This document shows positions 1 through 5,477 of a DNA stretch of 13,552 bases, piece by piece. The translations under genes were made by a program, and so were the position numbers. This stretch comes from Bacteroidia bacterium (GTDB lineage Bacteria > Bacteroidota > Bacteroidia > Bacteroidales > Paludibacteraceae), in assembly GCA_021152555.1 (NCBI GenBank), contig JAGKVE010000052.1, positions 1 to 13,552 of the forward strand, in the 5' to 3' direction. A model generated the notes under the pieces. The model was not told the origin of the DNA, made no database searches, and saw only the letters and a list, made by a program, of their open reading frames with translations. Position 1 is the first letter of the stretch, and the number at the start of each line of letters is the position of its first letter.

Positions 1-2
1 TT

Positions 3-89
3 TGCAATATCCTCGCCCTCTGCGTTTCCGGCATCGCGAACTTCGTCTTGAACGAACATGTAGTATTCAGAAAGAAAAATCAATCATAA
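3..89 (+). CDS. C-terminal end of a GtrA-like membrane protein (partial, runs off the left edge)
   Basis: The frame starting at base 3 is open to a TAA at 87-89 and gives 28 residues, a hydrophobic stretch followed by NFVLNEHVVFRKK. A last membrane helix ending in N-F-x-x-N, then a short aromatic and basic tail with V-F-R-K-K, is how GtrA/DPMS-flippase-like proteins usually end. These small membrane proteins help move polyprenyl-linked sugars and sometimes form the tail of a glycosyltransferase. Only the tail is visible, so it could instead be the end of another polytopic protein, or one more truncated piece like those that follow. The stop codon sits at the edge of a perfect AACATA-G-TATGTT palindrome. 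Confidence 0.5.
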   Translation, partial: CNILALCVSGIANFVLNEHVVFRKKNQS

Positions 90-100
90 CATAGTATGTT
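88..100. repeat. Palindrome AACATA-G-TATGTT
   Basis: Perfect 6-bp arms around a central G, starting inside the stop codon of the GtrA-like frame and ending at the first base of the antiporter remnant. The core CATAGTATG recurs as a palindrome at 12277-12285 and 12949-12957. It may be a small terminator-like hairpin or a junction mark; no function is shown. Confidence 0.5.
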
Positions 101-178
101 TTGCTCACGCTGGGTGCAGACTGGCTGGTGGACGGTGCATCGGCGCTTGCCAAACGGTTCGGTATCAGCAATCTGGTA
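95..178 (+). pseudogene. Orphan N-terminal fragment of a CaCA-type calcium/sodium antiporter
   Basis: The frame covering 98-178 reads LLTLGADWLVDGASALAKRF followed by GISNLV. It matches the first-helix region of K+-dependent Na+/Ca2+ exchangers and lines up directly with GADWLVDGASKLAKRLGVTDLV in the intact antiporter of this window (8989-9960, minus). The DNA differs at many third positions, so it derives from a different paralogue rather than a recent copy. There is an in-frame stop (TAG, 92-94) just before the homology and no methionine start. After LV the match ends abruptly, exactly where the exchanger motif IGLTIVAFGTS should begin. It cannot make a functional transporter and is read as a gene remnant or a misjoined piece. 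Confidence 0.7.
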
Positions 179-186
179 AAAACCAT

Positions 187-519
187 ATGTCCTTATATGC
201 CTCATTCGTGCGTGAGAAAATGCAAAACGACGTGCGTGAAGGCTTGATTGCGATGGGTATTGCTCCTGATAAGTTTAGTGTACATGTAAATATCACGCCT
301 ATTTCGACCACGGATCCGGAAGTCATCTATGTGGACTACCAATCGGTGTTGCCGAACTCAGAATATATCGCGCACACCGTCAAAGTGGAAGTGAGCGGTC
401 GCAGCATCAGCGAAACGGCGTACATGTTGGGTTTTGATTACCCGCATCATTTCACGCGCATGTTCAAGAACAAAACCGGTATCACTCCCGGGGAGTACAT
501 GCGCGGTCACGCATCTTAA
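187..519 (+). CDS. Chimeric ORF: AbiEii-type nucleotidyltransferase middle segment joined to an AraC-type HTH C-terminus
   Basis: The 110-residue ORF has two unrelated halves. Residues 1-73 resemble the central part of AbiEii/AbiGii-family nucleotidyltransferase toxins, including IYVDYQSVLPNSEYI and the strand VKVEVSGRS; the catalytic N-terminal GS-x-D part is missing. Residues 74-110 (ISETAYMLGFDYPHHFTRMF, KNKTGITPGEY) are the second helix-turn-helix and signature end of an AraC/XylS regulator, without the first HTH or an effector domain. The switch lies near base 403-408 and keeps the frame. Translation would start at ATG 187, although the AbiEii frame is open further upstream without homology. 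The stop TAA (517-519) directly abuts the opposite-strand thioesterase stop. Neither half should be functional. It is either a genuine recombination product or an assembly chimera, and I treat it as a non-functional relic. Confidence 0.65.
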   Translation: MSLYASFVREKMQNDVREGLIAMGIAPDKFSVHVNITPISTTDPEVIYVDYQSVLPNSEYIAHTVKVEVSGRSISETAYMLGFDYPHHFTRMFKNKTGITPGEYMRGHAS

Positions 520-1314
520 TTATTTTCTCGGTGCATGAACCGAAACATCTATCTGCTCGGAGCGCGGAATCCACTCGGAATAGACCTGCGCGGCGGTCTC
601 AGCATCGTTACGGGCAATCGTGTGGAGGTAGTGATAAACAGGCTCGTCTGTCTCATTAGGCAATAAGTTCAGACGGCAAGTGAGCGTGTCACCAAGGAAG
701 GTCTCTTTGAGCCAATGAATAGTAAGGCACCGGATAGCGTGCGCGTCCATGAACGCCTCGTCCGCCGATTGCATGGCGATAGATAGGTACGTGCGGTTAT
801 TGACGTGACCGTTGAAATCGAGGTTAATGGGGTTGACACGGTGCTCGATCTGTTGGAGCGGTGTGCCGTCCGTCGGGAAACGGCGTTTCTTATGGGTCTC
901 AGAGGTCATCTCCGGCAGAACAGGTATCTGCGGTTGGAAAGGAGTCATCGGCGCAAGACGATGAGCTTCGGTATCCAGCAACGTCCAACAGCCGTAACCA
1001 TGCGCCACTTCAACGCCATCCGATCGACGCACGCGGAACTCGGCATAGAGACGGAGTGCCCCCACTTCGCTGTTCCAAACGGTCACATCAATGTCGTCCG
1101 ACCAAAGAGCAATCTGCTCTTCAAACCACGCGTTAAACTCCGTAATGACCCAGATGCGGTTCTGTTTCACCACATCAAAAGCAGCCAGATGCAGGCACGC
1201 CATATAGCGTGCCCAGCAATCTTGATAATAGAGCAAAACTGCCTTCGGCGTCATTCGGTAACGCGTGTCCATATCCGCTGCCGTGAGCGAATAACGATGG
1301 GTGTATTGGTTCAT
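520..1314 (-). CDS. Acyl-ACP thioesterase (FatA/FatB-like)
   Basis: Hydrolyses acyl-ACP to free fatty acid in the cytoplasm, ending or diverting fatty acid synthesis. At 264 residues it has the double hot-dog length expected of bacterial homologues of plant Fat thioesterases. The first hot-dog covers about residues 5-125, with DMDTRYRMTPKAVLLYYQD near the start. The second carries LDFNGHVNNRTYL (165-177), in which D166, N168 and H170 match the plant Asp-Asn-His catalytic set, and E204 in WLKETFLGD is a good candidate for the catalytic glutamate. I start at ATG 1312-1314 rather than the upstream in-frame ATG at 1329. The 1314 ATG overlaps the TGA stop of the HdeD-like gene (ATGA), and a GGAAGAGG purine tract lies just before it. 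The two genes form a tightly coupled operon. The family call is firm; chain-length preference cannot be read. Confidence 0.93.
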   Translation of the reverse strand: MNQYTHRYSLTAADMDTRYRMTPKAVLLYYQDCWARYMACLHLAAFDVVKQNRIWVITEFNAWFEEQIALWSDDIDVTVWNSEVGALRLYAEFRVRRSDGVEVAHGYGCWTLLDTEAHRLAPMTPFQPQIPVLPEMTSETHKKRRFPTDGTPLQQIEHRVNPINLDFNGHVNNRTYLSIAMQSADEAFMDAHAIRCLTIHWLKETFLGDTLTCRLNLLPNETDEPVYHYLHTIARNDAETAAQVYSEWIPRSEQIDVSVHAPRK

Positions 1315-1904
1315 TGTACCTCTTCCCAATCGATGTCGGTTACTTCGCGGATACGGTCATGCAGTTTGACAAAGCGTTTCTCTACTTTGTTGACAACCGC
1401 CACTTTAACCCAGTTGCCGATACCGTCGAGGATAATACCTAAACCGACAACCCAAGCAATCGTCTCTGCGCTCACATTCGGGTTCACGAGGCAGTACACG
1501 CCGAAGCATGCAGCCAATACGCCGAAACAGCAGACAATCCACCAGCGGCGGAAACCGACACGCTTGAAGTCAGCCGAACTGATAGCGAGGTTGATGCCTT
1601 CAAACAAGAGCCAGAAAGCGAAGATGAACGGCAATGCCACCATCAATGGAGCCGGATGGAAAACCATAACCGCGCCGAGGATGATCTGCAGCAAAGCAGA
1701 AAGGAACATCAGTCCGCTCATAGGGATAAATCCGCGTGTAGCCGACCATGCCGCCATCTCTGTGCAACCGCCAAGGAAGAACATCAAACCAAATACCCAA
1801 GCCAGGCTTAACAATGTGGTTCCCGGGCAGAGGATACACATTACGCCGAGTGCTACGAGTGCGACACCCGCAAGACACATCCAAATTTTAGTACTCGTTT
1901 TCAT
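1311..1904 (-). CDS. HdeD-like (DUF308) inner-membrane protein
   Basis: This 197-residue protein is almost entirely membrane helices, with about six segments arranged as three two-helix repeats, typical of the HdeD/DUF308 family. In enterobacteria HdeD is linked to acid resistance; the molecular activity is unknown. Repeats such as WVFGLMFFLGG, FIFAFWLLFEGIN and WVVGLGIILDGIG show the family pattern of an aromatic-rich helix ending in F/L-x-G. The C-terminal tail of about 35 residues is charged (KVEKRFVKLHDRIREV) and probably cytoplasmic. Its TGA stop overlaps the thioesterase ATG, so the two are translated together, which suggests a shared membrane-lipid or envelope-stress role; that link is inference. 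A good Bacteroidota promoter lies 32-63 bases upstream of the ATG. Confidence 0.88.
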   Translation of the reverse strand: MKTSTKIWMCLAGVALVALGVMCILCPGTTLLSLAWVFGLMFFLGGCTEMAAWSATRGFIPMSGLMFLSALLQIILGAVMVFHPAPLMVALPFIFAFWLLFEGINLAISSADFKRVGFRRWWIVCCFGVLAACFGVYCLVNPNVSAETIAWVVGLGIILDGIGNWVKVAVVNKVEKRFVKLHDRIREVTDIDWEEVQ

Positions 1905-1935
1905 ATAAATATTGATTTAAATGTTAATTCGACGG

Positions 1936-1967
1936 CAAAGTTACAACATTTATTTGAGATAAACAAA
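1936..1967 (-). promoter_or_regulatory. Sigma-ABfr promoter of the HdeD-thioesterase operon
   Basis: On the minus strand TTTG (1967-1964), exactly 20 bases, then TAACTTTG (1943-1936), a full match to the Bacteroidota -33/-7 consensus. Transcription should begin near 1931, giving a leader of about 27 nt before the ATG at 1904. Confidence 0.85.
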
Positions 1968-1969
1968 TG

Positions 1970-2007
1970 AAAAAAGTAAAAAGTGCCCGATAAGAGCACC
2001 TTTTACT
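1970..2007 (-). terminator. Rho-independent terminator after hsp20
   Basis: Twelve-base arms (1975-1986 and 1996-2007) pair with one mismatch around a 9-nt loop. Read on the minus strand, the stem is followed by six T residues (1975-1970). It begins 26 bases past the Hsp20 stop and separates that gene from the HdeD promoter. Confidence 0.85.
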
Positions 2008-2032
2008 GAATAGTTTGAGATGCTGGTCGTCG

Positions 2033-2479
2033 TTATGAGATGGCGATTTGGCGTTCGGTCTTGCCTTCTTCGCGTTGGATCTTCGGCAGGTCGATAGTCA
2101 AGATGCCATCTTCGACTTTAGCGGCGATCTTTGCTTCGTCCACATTGTCCGGCAAGGTGTACTTCTGCTCGAAGTTGGTGTAAGCAAACTCGCGTCTCAA
2201 GTAGTGCGCATGTTTGTCTTCTTCCTTGTGTTCGAACTTGTTCTCGATGGCGACACAGAGGTTGTGGTCCTCATCGACGTGTACTCTGCAGTACTCTTTC
2301 TTAACGCCCGGAGCAGCCAGTTCGACTACATAGCCGTGCTCGTTCTCTTTGACGTTAACCGAAGGCGCTACATTGCTTGCCGTGTTCAGCATGTCATTGT
2401 TCAAAAACTCATCAAATACGGTCGGGAACCATCCGTTTGTCGGCAGCCAACTGTTTCTACGATACATTGCGGGTTTCAT
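2033..2479 (-). CDS. Small heat shock protein, Hsp20/alpha-crystallin family
   Basis: An ATP-independent holdase chaperone of the cytoplasm that binds unfolding proteins and assembles into oligomers. At 148 residues it has normal family length. It has an N-terminal arm (1-38, with WFPTVFDEFLNND), an alpha-crystallin domain (about 40-140) with the ELAAPGVKKEY strand-loop, and the signature VEDGILTIDLPK. The C-terminal I-x-I anchor (RQIAIS) completes the fold. The start at 2477-2479 is supported by GGAGG (2491-2487) seven bases upstream. Expression is probably driven by sigma-54: a near-consensus -24/-12 promoter lies about 100 bp upstream, with phased repeats behind it. A terminator follows the gene, so it is monocistronic. 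Confidence 0.95.
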   Translation of the reverse strand: MKPAMYRRNSWLPTNGWFPTVFDEFLNNDMLNTASNVAPSVNVKENEHGYVVELAAPGVKKEYCRVHVDEDHNLCVAIENKFEHKEEDKHAHYLRREFAYTNFEQKYTLPDNVDEAKIAAKVEDGILTIDLPKIQREEGKTERQIAIS

Positions 2480-2498
2480 AATTAATCCTCCAAATTTA

Positions 2499-2515
2499 GT
2501 TAAACGATATTTAAC
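2499..2515 (-). promoter_or_regulatory. AT-rich hairpin in the hsp20 leader, next to the ribosome binding site
   Basis: GTTAAA and TTTAAC pair perfectly around a 5-base loop and end 7 bases before the GGAGG ribosome binding site (2491-2487) on the minus strand. The stem is weak, so it may melt with temperature, but it does not itself pair with GGAGG. A regulatory role is inference. Confidence 0.35.
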
Positions 2516-2558
2516 GTAGTTTGCGTAGTGTACGTGTTTTGCGTAGTATGCGTAGTTG
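2514..2558. repeat. Five imperfect 9-bp tandem repeats in the hsp20 leader
   Basis: The units acgtagttt, gcgtagtgt, acgtgtttt, gcgtagtat and gcgtagttg follow one another without gaps. They lie inside the predicted 5' untranslated region of hsp20, between the sigma-54 promoter and the ribosome binding site. The nearly exact 9-bp period is visible by eye; function is unknown. Confidence 0.75.
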
Positions 2559-2576
2559 CGTTTTCACCCTAAGAAT

Positions 2577-2594
2577 GGCAATAAACGTGCCAAG
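2577..2594 (-). promoter_or_regulatory. Sigma-54 (RpoN) promoter of hsp20
   Basis: The minus strand reads CTTGGCACGTTTATTGCC. It matches the sigma-54 consensus TTGGCACG-N4-TTGC, with the invariant GG (2591-2590) and GC (2579-2578) separated by exactly 10 bases. Transcription would start near 2566 and give a leader of about 87 nt. No competing TTTG-N20-TAnnTTTG promoter was found for this gene. Confidence 0.75.
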
Positions 2595-2605
2595 TCCCAA
2601 ATCTC

Positions 2606-2660
2606 TGCCAATTTGTCCACTTTCATGCCAAAATGTCCATCTTTTGTGCCAAAATGTCCA
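2606..2660 (-). promoter_or_regulatory. Three phased direct repeats upstream of the sigma-54 promoter (possible activator sites)
   Basis: On the minus strand TGGACATTTTGGCA occurs at 2660-2647 and 2639-2626, and TGGACAAATTGGCA at 2619-2606. A degenerate fourth copy, TGGGACTTGGCA (2599-2588), runs into the -24 box. Spacings are 21, 20 and 18 bp, so copies lie on roughly the same face of the helix. Such arrays suit a sigma-54 enhancer-binding protein, whose identity is not in this window. Confidence 0.6.
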
Positions 2661-2713
2661 TTCAGCAAGGGTATAACAAAGGCGTAACATAAGCCATGAT
2701 TCCCACCGAGTAG

Positions 2714-2733
2714 TTCTCTCCGGCATGAGAGAA
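2714..2733. repeat. Inverted repeat TTCTCTC-cggcat-GAGAGAA
   Basis: Perfect 7-bp arms with a 6-base loop in the intergenic region between hsp20 and the DUF1016 gene, about 150 bp upstream of the predicted hsp20 start site and about 100 bp upstream of the DUF1016 promoter's transcription start. It could be an operator or enhancer half-site pair; the sequence does not show which gene it serves. Confidence 0.45.
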
Positions 2734-2800
2734 GCAATACCCAAAACAGTATGAAAAAAATGGAATTTTTTGTGATTGTAACCGAAAAAATGCCATGAAA

Positions 2801-2832
2801 TTTGGTGGTTTCAAAAAAAAGTAGTAACTTTG
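2801..2832 (+). promoter_or_regulatory. Sigma-ABfr promoter of the DUF1016 gene
   Basis: TTTG (2801-2804), 20 bases containing an A8 tract, then TAACTTTG (2825-2832). It is a full consensus match. Transcription should start near 2837, which makes the listed TTG codon at 2843 unlikely as a start and favours ATG 2861. Confidence 0.85.
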
Positions 2833-2860
2833 CAGCCGAAAGTTGCAAAGATTAGCCAGT

Positions 2861-3904
2861 ATGAGTAACATCAAACCACATATTCGCATTTCCGCCACGG
2901 CTGTCAGCACGACATTTGTTGATGATGTCCGTACTATTATAGAGCAGGGCAAACAGCAGGCTTATATGTCTGTAAATGCGTCGATGATAGAGACATACTG
3001 GCATATCGGAGAACGCATTGTAAAAGAAGAACAGCAGGGTTCAAAACGTGCTGAATATGGCGCACAGATTATTGACTACCTCGCTGAAAAATTGGCAGAT
3101 GAGTACGGCGAAAGTTACTCTCCGCGTTACCTTCGTTCCTTCCGGAAGTTCTATGCCCTTTTCCCAGATTTTAACATTTGGAAATCGCGGTTTCCAAATC
3201 TGACTTGGACACATATTTATCGCACTCTGCGTGTCGGAGACGATACTGCTATCCGTTGGTATCTGGGCGAGGCGTCCGCGCAAATGTGGAGCGTGCGTAC
3301 ATTGGACAGGAATATCAGTACGCAATATTTTGAGCGACATCTTTCTGCTCCGCAGTTGCCAGAGACAGATGCGGTGGTAACGCATATCAAACAGGTGGAA
3401 CTGATTAAGAATCCCGTTATGGCGGAATTCTTGGGTTTTAAGCGTGACCAAACGTATTCAGAGACAGATCTTGAGAATGCCATAATCTCCCATTTGCAGG
3501 AGTTCTTAATGGAACTCGGCAAGGGTTTCGCTTTTATGGGGAGACAACAACTGATACGTACCGCATCTCAGGATTATTATATTGACCTTGTGTTTTACAA
3601 TGTCATTCTCAAGTGCTATGTGCTTATAGATCTCAAAATCGGGAAGGTGACACACCAGGATGTCGGGCAAATGGATATGTATGTGCGTATGTTTGACGAG
3701 TTAAAACGTACAGAAACAGACAATCCCACTATTGGTATTTTGCTTTGTAGTGAAACGGATGAAGATATTGCTCGCTATTCGGTTTTGAAAGGCAACGAAC
3801 AGCTCTTTGCGACAAAATACAGATTGTTCTTGCCAACCCCGGATGAATTGCGTCGTGAGATCGAGCGGCAAAAGGAAATATATCGCTTACAACAAGAGAA
3901 CTAA
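2861..3904 (+). CDS. DUF1016 / PDDEXK nuclease domain protein (YhcG family), solitary
   Basis: A 347-residue protein with the two-part build of YhcG/DUF1016 proteins. An N-terminal DNA-binding-like domain (about 20-165) includes MIETYWHIGERIVKEEQQG, YSPRYLRSFRKFY and NLTWTHIYRTL. A C-terminal PD-(D/E)xK nuclease fold (about 185-335) contains YSETDLENAI (candidate E205), YYIDLVFYN (D242) and LIDLKIGK (D257 and K259), followed by GQMDMYVRMFD. The full catalytic set is present. Family members occur in restriction-modification and defence neighbourhoods; here no methylase or restriction subunit is adjacent. I start at ATG 2861 because the promoter places transcription start near 2837. The reading frame is intact and its base composition is between that of the housekeeping genes and the AT-rich cassette. 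The family is secure; a defence role is inferred. Confidence 0.92.
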   Translation: MSNIKPHIRISATAVSTTFVDDVRTIIEQGKQQAYMSVNASMIETYWHIGERIVKEEQQGSKRAEYGAQIIDYLAEKLADEYGESYSPRYLRSFRKFYALFPDFNIWKSRFPNLTWTHIYRTLRVGDDTAIRWYLGEASAQMWSVRTLDRNISTQYFERHLSAPQLPETDAVVTHIKQVELIKNPVMAEFLGFKRDQTYSETDLENAIISHLQEFLMELGKGFAFMGRQQLIRTASQDYYIDLVFYNVILKCYVLIDLKIGKVTHQDVGQMDMYVRMFDELKRTETDNPTIGILLCSETDEDIARYSVLKGNEQLFATKYRLFLPTPDELRREIERQKEIYRLQQEN

Positions 3905-3991
3905 ATACACGTCCCTCTCCGAGACGTTAAACACGGAGCAATCAATCAACTGTCAAACAGCAGTAAAGTAACTATTAATCCGCTATCAAAC

Positions 3992-4035
3992 ACGATAGAT
4001 ATACGATAGATATACGTTAGATACACGATAGATTC
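3992..4035. repeat. Four 11-bp tandem repeats (ACGATAGATAT type)
   Basis: Units acgatagatat, acgatagatat, acgttagatac and acgatagattc are contiguous, and the first two are identical. An 11-bp period places each unit near one DNA helical turn, which would suit a protein array or mark slippage. It lies between the DUF1016 stop and the hairpin-rich stretch. Confidence 0.8.
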
Positions 4036-4152
4036 AGCCCCTTTCGCCCTAAGAACAGCGGAAGAAAACAATAACAATTAAACAACCGTCGCTTGCCGAC
4101 GTAAAACAGCAAAGACAAGCGCAAGTGTGCGCAATAACATATTGATATTCAT

Positions 4153-4279
4153 GCAGTAGAGAAATCGCCAAATTCAAAGCAGTTTGAATATAAGAAACAC
4201 AGAGAAACCCGATTAGTGGTTTGCTTGTGTGTTTCTTGGGCGTTTGGCGATGCCCTTCTACTGCGACAAGTGAACCACT
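4153..4279 (+). ncRNA. Candidate bistable structured RNA element upstream of the PLD-nuclease gene
   Basis: Fold A is a long nested hairpin built from perfect stems: 4153-4160 with 4257-4264 (8 bp), 4164-4172 with 4243-4251 (9 bp), 4192-4201 with 4228-4237 (10 bp) and 4205-4209 with 4218-4222 (5 bp), plus a side hairpin TTCAAA-gcag-TTTGAA at 4173-4188. Fold B pairs 4215-4228 with 4266-4279 as 14 continuous pairs. Two of them are G-U wobbles only when the plus strand is the RNA, which points to a plus-strand transcript. Fold B frees a GGGCG/TGCCC hairpin (4238-4255). The folds compete for the same bases. The element ends 33 nt before the ATG of the PLD gene, so it may be its leader, or an independent RNA or DNA recombination element. 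It matches no class I recognise. Confidence 0.5.
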
Positions 4280-4312
4280 ATTTTAATAAACTTTAAGAAT
4301 ATAATTAAAGGC

Positions 4313-5113
4313 ATGAAATTGACAGAATTAACTATACAACAACTTGTGCCGATTATAATGGGTGGAGAATATAGTGCAAATCCGCGACCTTCATATAGAA
4401 AGCTAAAAGCATTAGTTACTTTGTTTCAGCACTATGGTCGTGAGGAAGTATATGATTTTGCGAGACAAGAGCCCAAGAACCCACTAACAGGAGACCCGTT
4501 TTCAAGGAGTGATTATACTACAATGGCATTACGAGAAATGAACAATACAAGTTATATGTACAACTTCCTAATTGATCAGTTAAATGATGAATTATATACT
4601 AATGATGTTAAAAGCGTGTTAACTGCTCGTGGTTACAATGTGGAATATATAGATGGGAAATGGGTAATTACAAATGTAGACATCGATAATACTACAACTT
4701 CTGTAGATATATCATTTGCCGAAAATAGGGATAAAATTCTTACATGTCTGAAAAATGCTCAAGTATCAATAGACATAGCTATGGCATGGTTTACAAGTAA
4801 TGCATTTCTTCCTACACTACTACAGAAACAATCAGAAGGAGTTAGAATAAGAATAATCGTTAATAATGATGCTGTGAATTCCATCCATGGATGTGACTTG
4901 AGTTCATTTGAAATGAAAAGACTTAGAGGACAACATGGTGGAATTATGCATGACAAGTTGTGTATAATTGATAATCAAGTCGTACTAACAGGTTCTTATA
5001 ACTGGAGTGAAAATGCCGAAAATAGAAATGTAGAAAATGTTGCAAAGATACAAGATAATGCAGCAGCATCTGCCGCAAGTAGAGAATTTAATAGATTGTG
5101 GCAAATGGCATAA
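4313..5113 (+). CDS. PLD-family (single HKD) nuclease-like protein with possible Abi-type N-terminal domain
   Basis: Residues about 130-266 form a phospholipase D-like domain with one HKD motif: H213-x-K215, D220, then GSYN (N230) in MHDKLCIIDNQVVLTGSYNW. The preceding IDIAMAWFTSNAFLPTLL and RIRIIVNND strands are typical of the single-HKD branch that dimerises to make one active site and often cuts nucleic acids. Residues 1-120 are separate. Their pattern SYRKLKALVTLFQHYG, SRSDYTTMALREMNNT recalls N-terminal domains of AbiJ-like abortive-infection proteins, but I hold that only as a possibility. There is no signal peptide, so it should act in the cytoplasm. It heads an AT-rich run of plus-strand genes and follows the structured element at 4153-4279. 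A phage-defence or DNA-damage role is inference. Confidence 0.82.
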   Translation: MKLTELTIQQLVPIIMGGEYSANPRPSYRKLKALVTLFQHYGREEVYDFARQEPKNPLTGDPFSRSDYTTMALREMNNTSYMYNFLIDQLNDELYTNDVKSVLTARGYNVEYIDGKWVITNVDIDNTTTSVDISFAENRDKILTCLKNAQVSIDIAMAWFTSNAFLPTLLQKQSEGVRIRIIVNNDAVNSIHGCDLSSFEMKRLRGQHGGIMHDKLCIIDNQVVLTGSYNWSENAENRNVENVAKIQDNAAASAASREFNRLWQMA

Positions 5114-5185
5114 ATTATAGCATTTTTGAGGGAAGATTATGAAAACTCAGAATAAGAAATCAATGAAAACTAATTAAAAACAGAT

Positions 5186-5443
5186 ATGGGATATTACCGT
5201 TCGGCTTATGATAACTCTCCTCTTGGCGGATGTATGGGAGAAATAATAAACATCCCTATTGGGATAGTTTTTGCCTTAATATTTATTGTGGTGATACACC
5301 TTATGGATAGATACGGTCTACCGACTTGGTTACGAGGAATTATTGGTCTAACATTATTAGGTGTCTTTGGCTACGCACTATATCGCATCAATAAATATTT
5401 CCAAAAGAATCGAGATGACAAGTCGGACAATAAGAACGCATAA
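5186..5443 (+). CDS. Small two-helix membrane protein of unknown function
   Basis: I do not recognise a family. The 85-residue product has two clear hydrophobic helices, about residues 22-40 (IPIGIVFALIFIVVIHL) and 48-67 (WLRGIIGLTLLGVFGYALY). A charged tail of lysine, aspartate and asparagine follows (QKNRDDKSDNKNA), probably cytoplasmic. The first 20 residues are polar and glycine-rich, and M17 (MGEIINIPIG) is a possible alternative start. No strong Shine-Dalgarno is visible, as is usual in Bacteroidota. It lies 72 bases after the PLD gene and 34 before the LRR gene in the same orientation and with the same AT-rich composition, so it is probably cotranscribed. It could be a partner or immunity-like membrane component, but nothing in the sequence proves this. 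Confidence 0.65.
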   Translation: MGYYRSAYDNSPLGGCMGEIINIPIGIVFALIFIVVIHLMDRYGLPTWLRGIIGLTLLGVFGYALYRINKYFQKNRDDKSDNKNA

Positions 5444-5477
5444 AACCAGTAAATGTTAACCGCAAACACATACCATC

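Larger units (their letters stand above)
3905..4312. other. Non-coding spacer with tandem repeats and hairpins
   Basis: No credible gene in 408 bases. It holds a weak CTCCG/CGGAG stem (3917-3938), an 11-bp tandem repeat (3992-4035), two short hairpins (CGTCG-cttgc-CGACG at 4087-4101 and GCGCA-agtg-TGCGC at 4119-4132) separated by A-rich linkers, and a large foldable element (4153-4279). The style, hairpins joined by A-rich linkers, resembles the array at 12187-12474. No TTTG-N20-TAnnTTTG promoter was found for the gene that follows. Confidence 0.7.

Noticed and set aside
805..1908. Long plus-strand ORF opposite the thioesterase and HdeD genes
   Set aside because: It lies antisense to two genes with clear family motifs, its product is low in recognisable structure, and it spans their overlap. 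It is a shadow frame.
2511..2952. Several minus-strand ORFs upstream of hsp20
   Set aside because: They overlap the sigma-54 promoter, the repeats and the opposite promoter, and their products are low-complexity repeats of the DNA repeats.
4153..4264. Hammerhead or other known self-cleaving ribozyme, or a retron RNA
   Set aside because: The conserved CUGAUGA-type core is missing, and no reverse transcriptase gene is near. The folding element is reported without a class.
5149..5177. Tiny ORF between the PLD gene and the 85-residue membrane gene
   Set aside because: The short ATG-started frame here (about 12 codons of lysine and asparagine) has no structure or spacing that supports translation.
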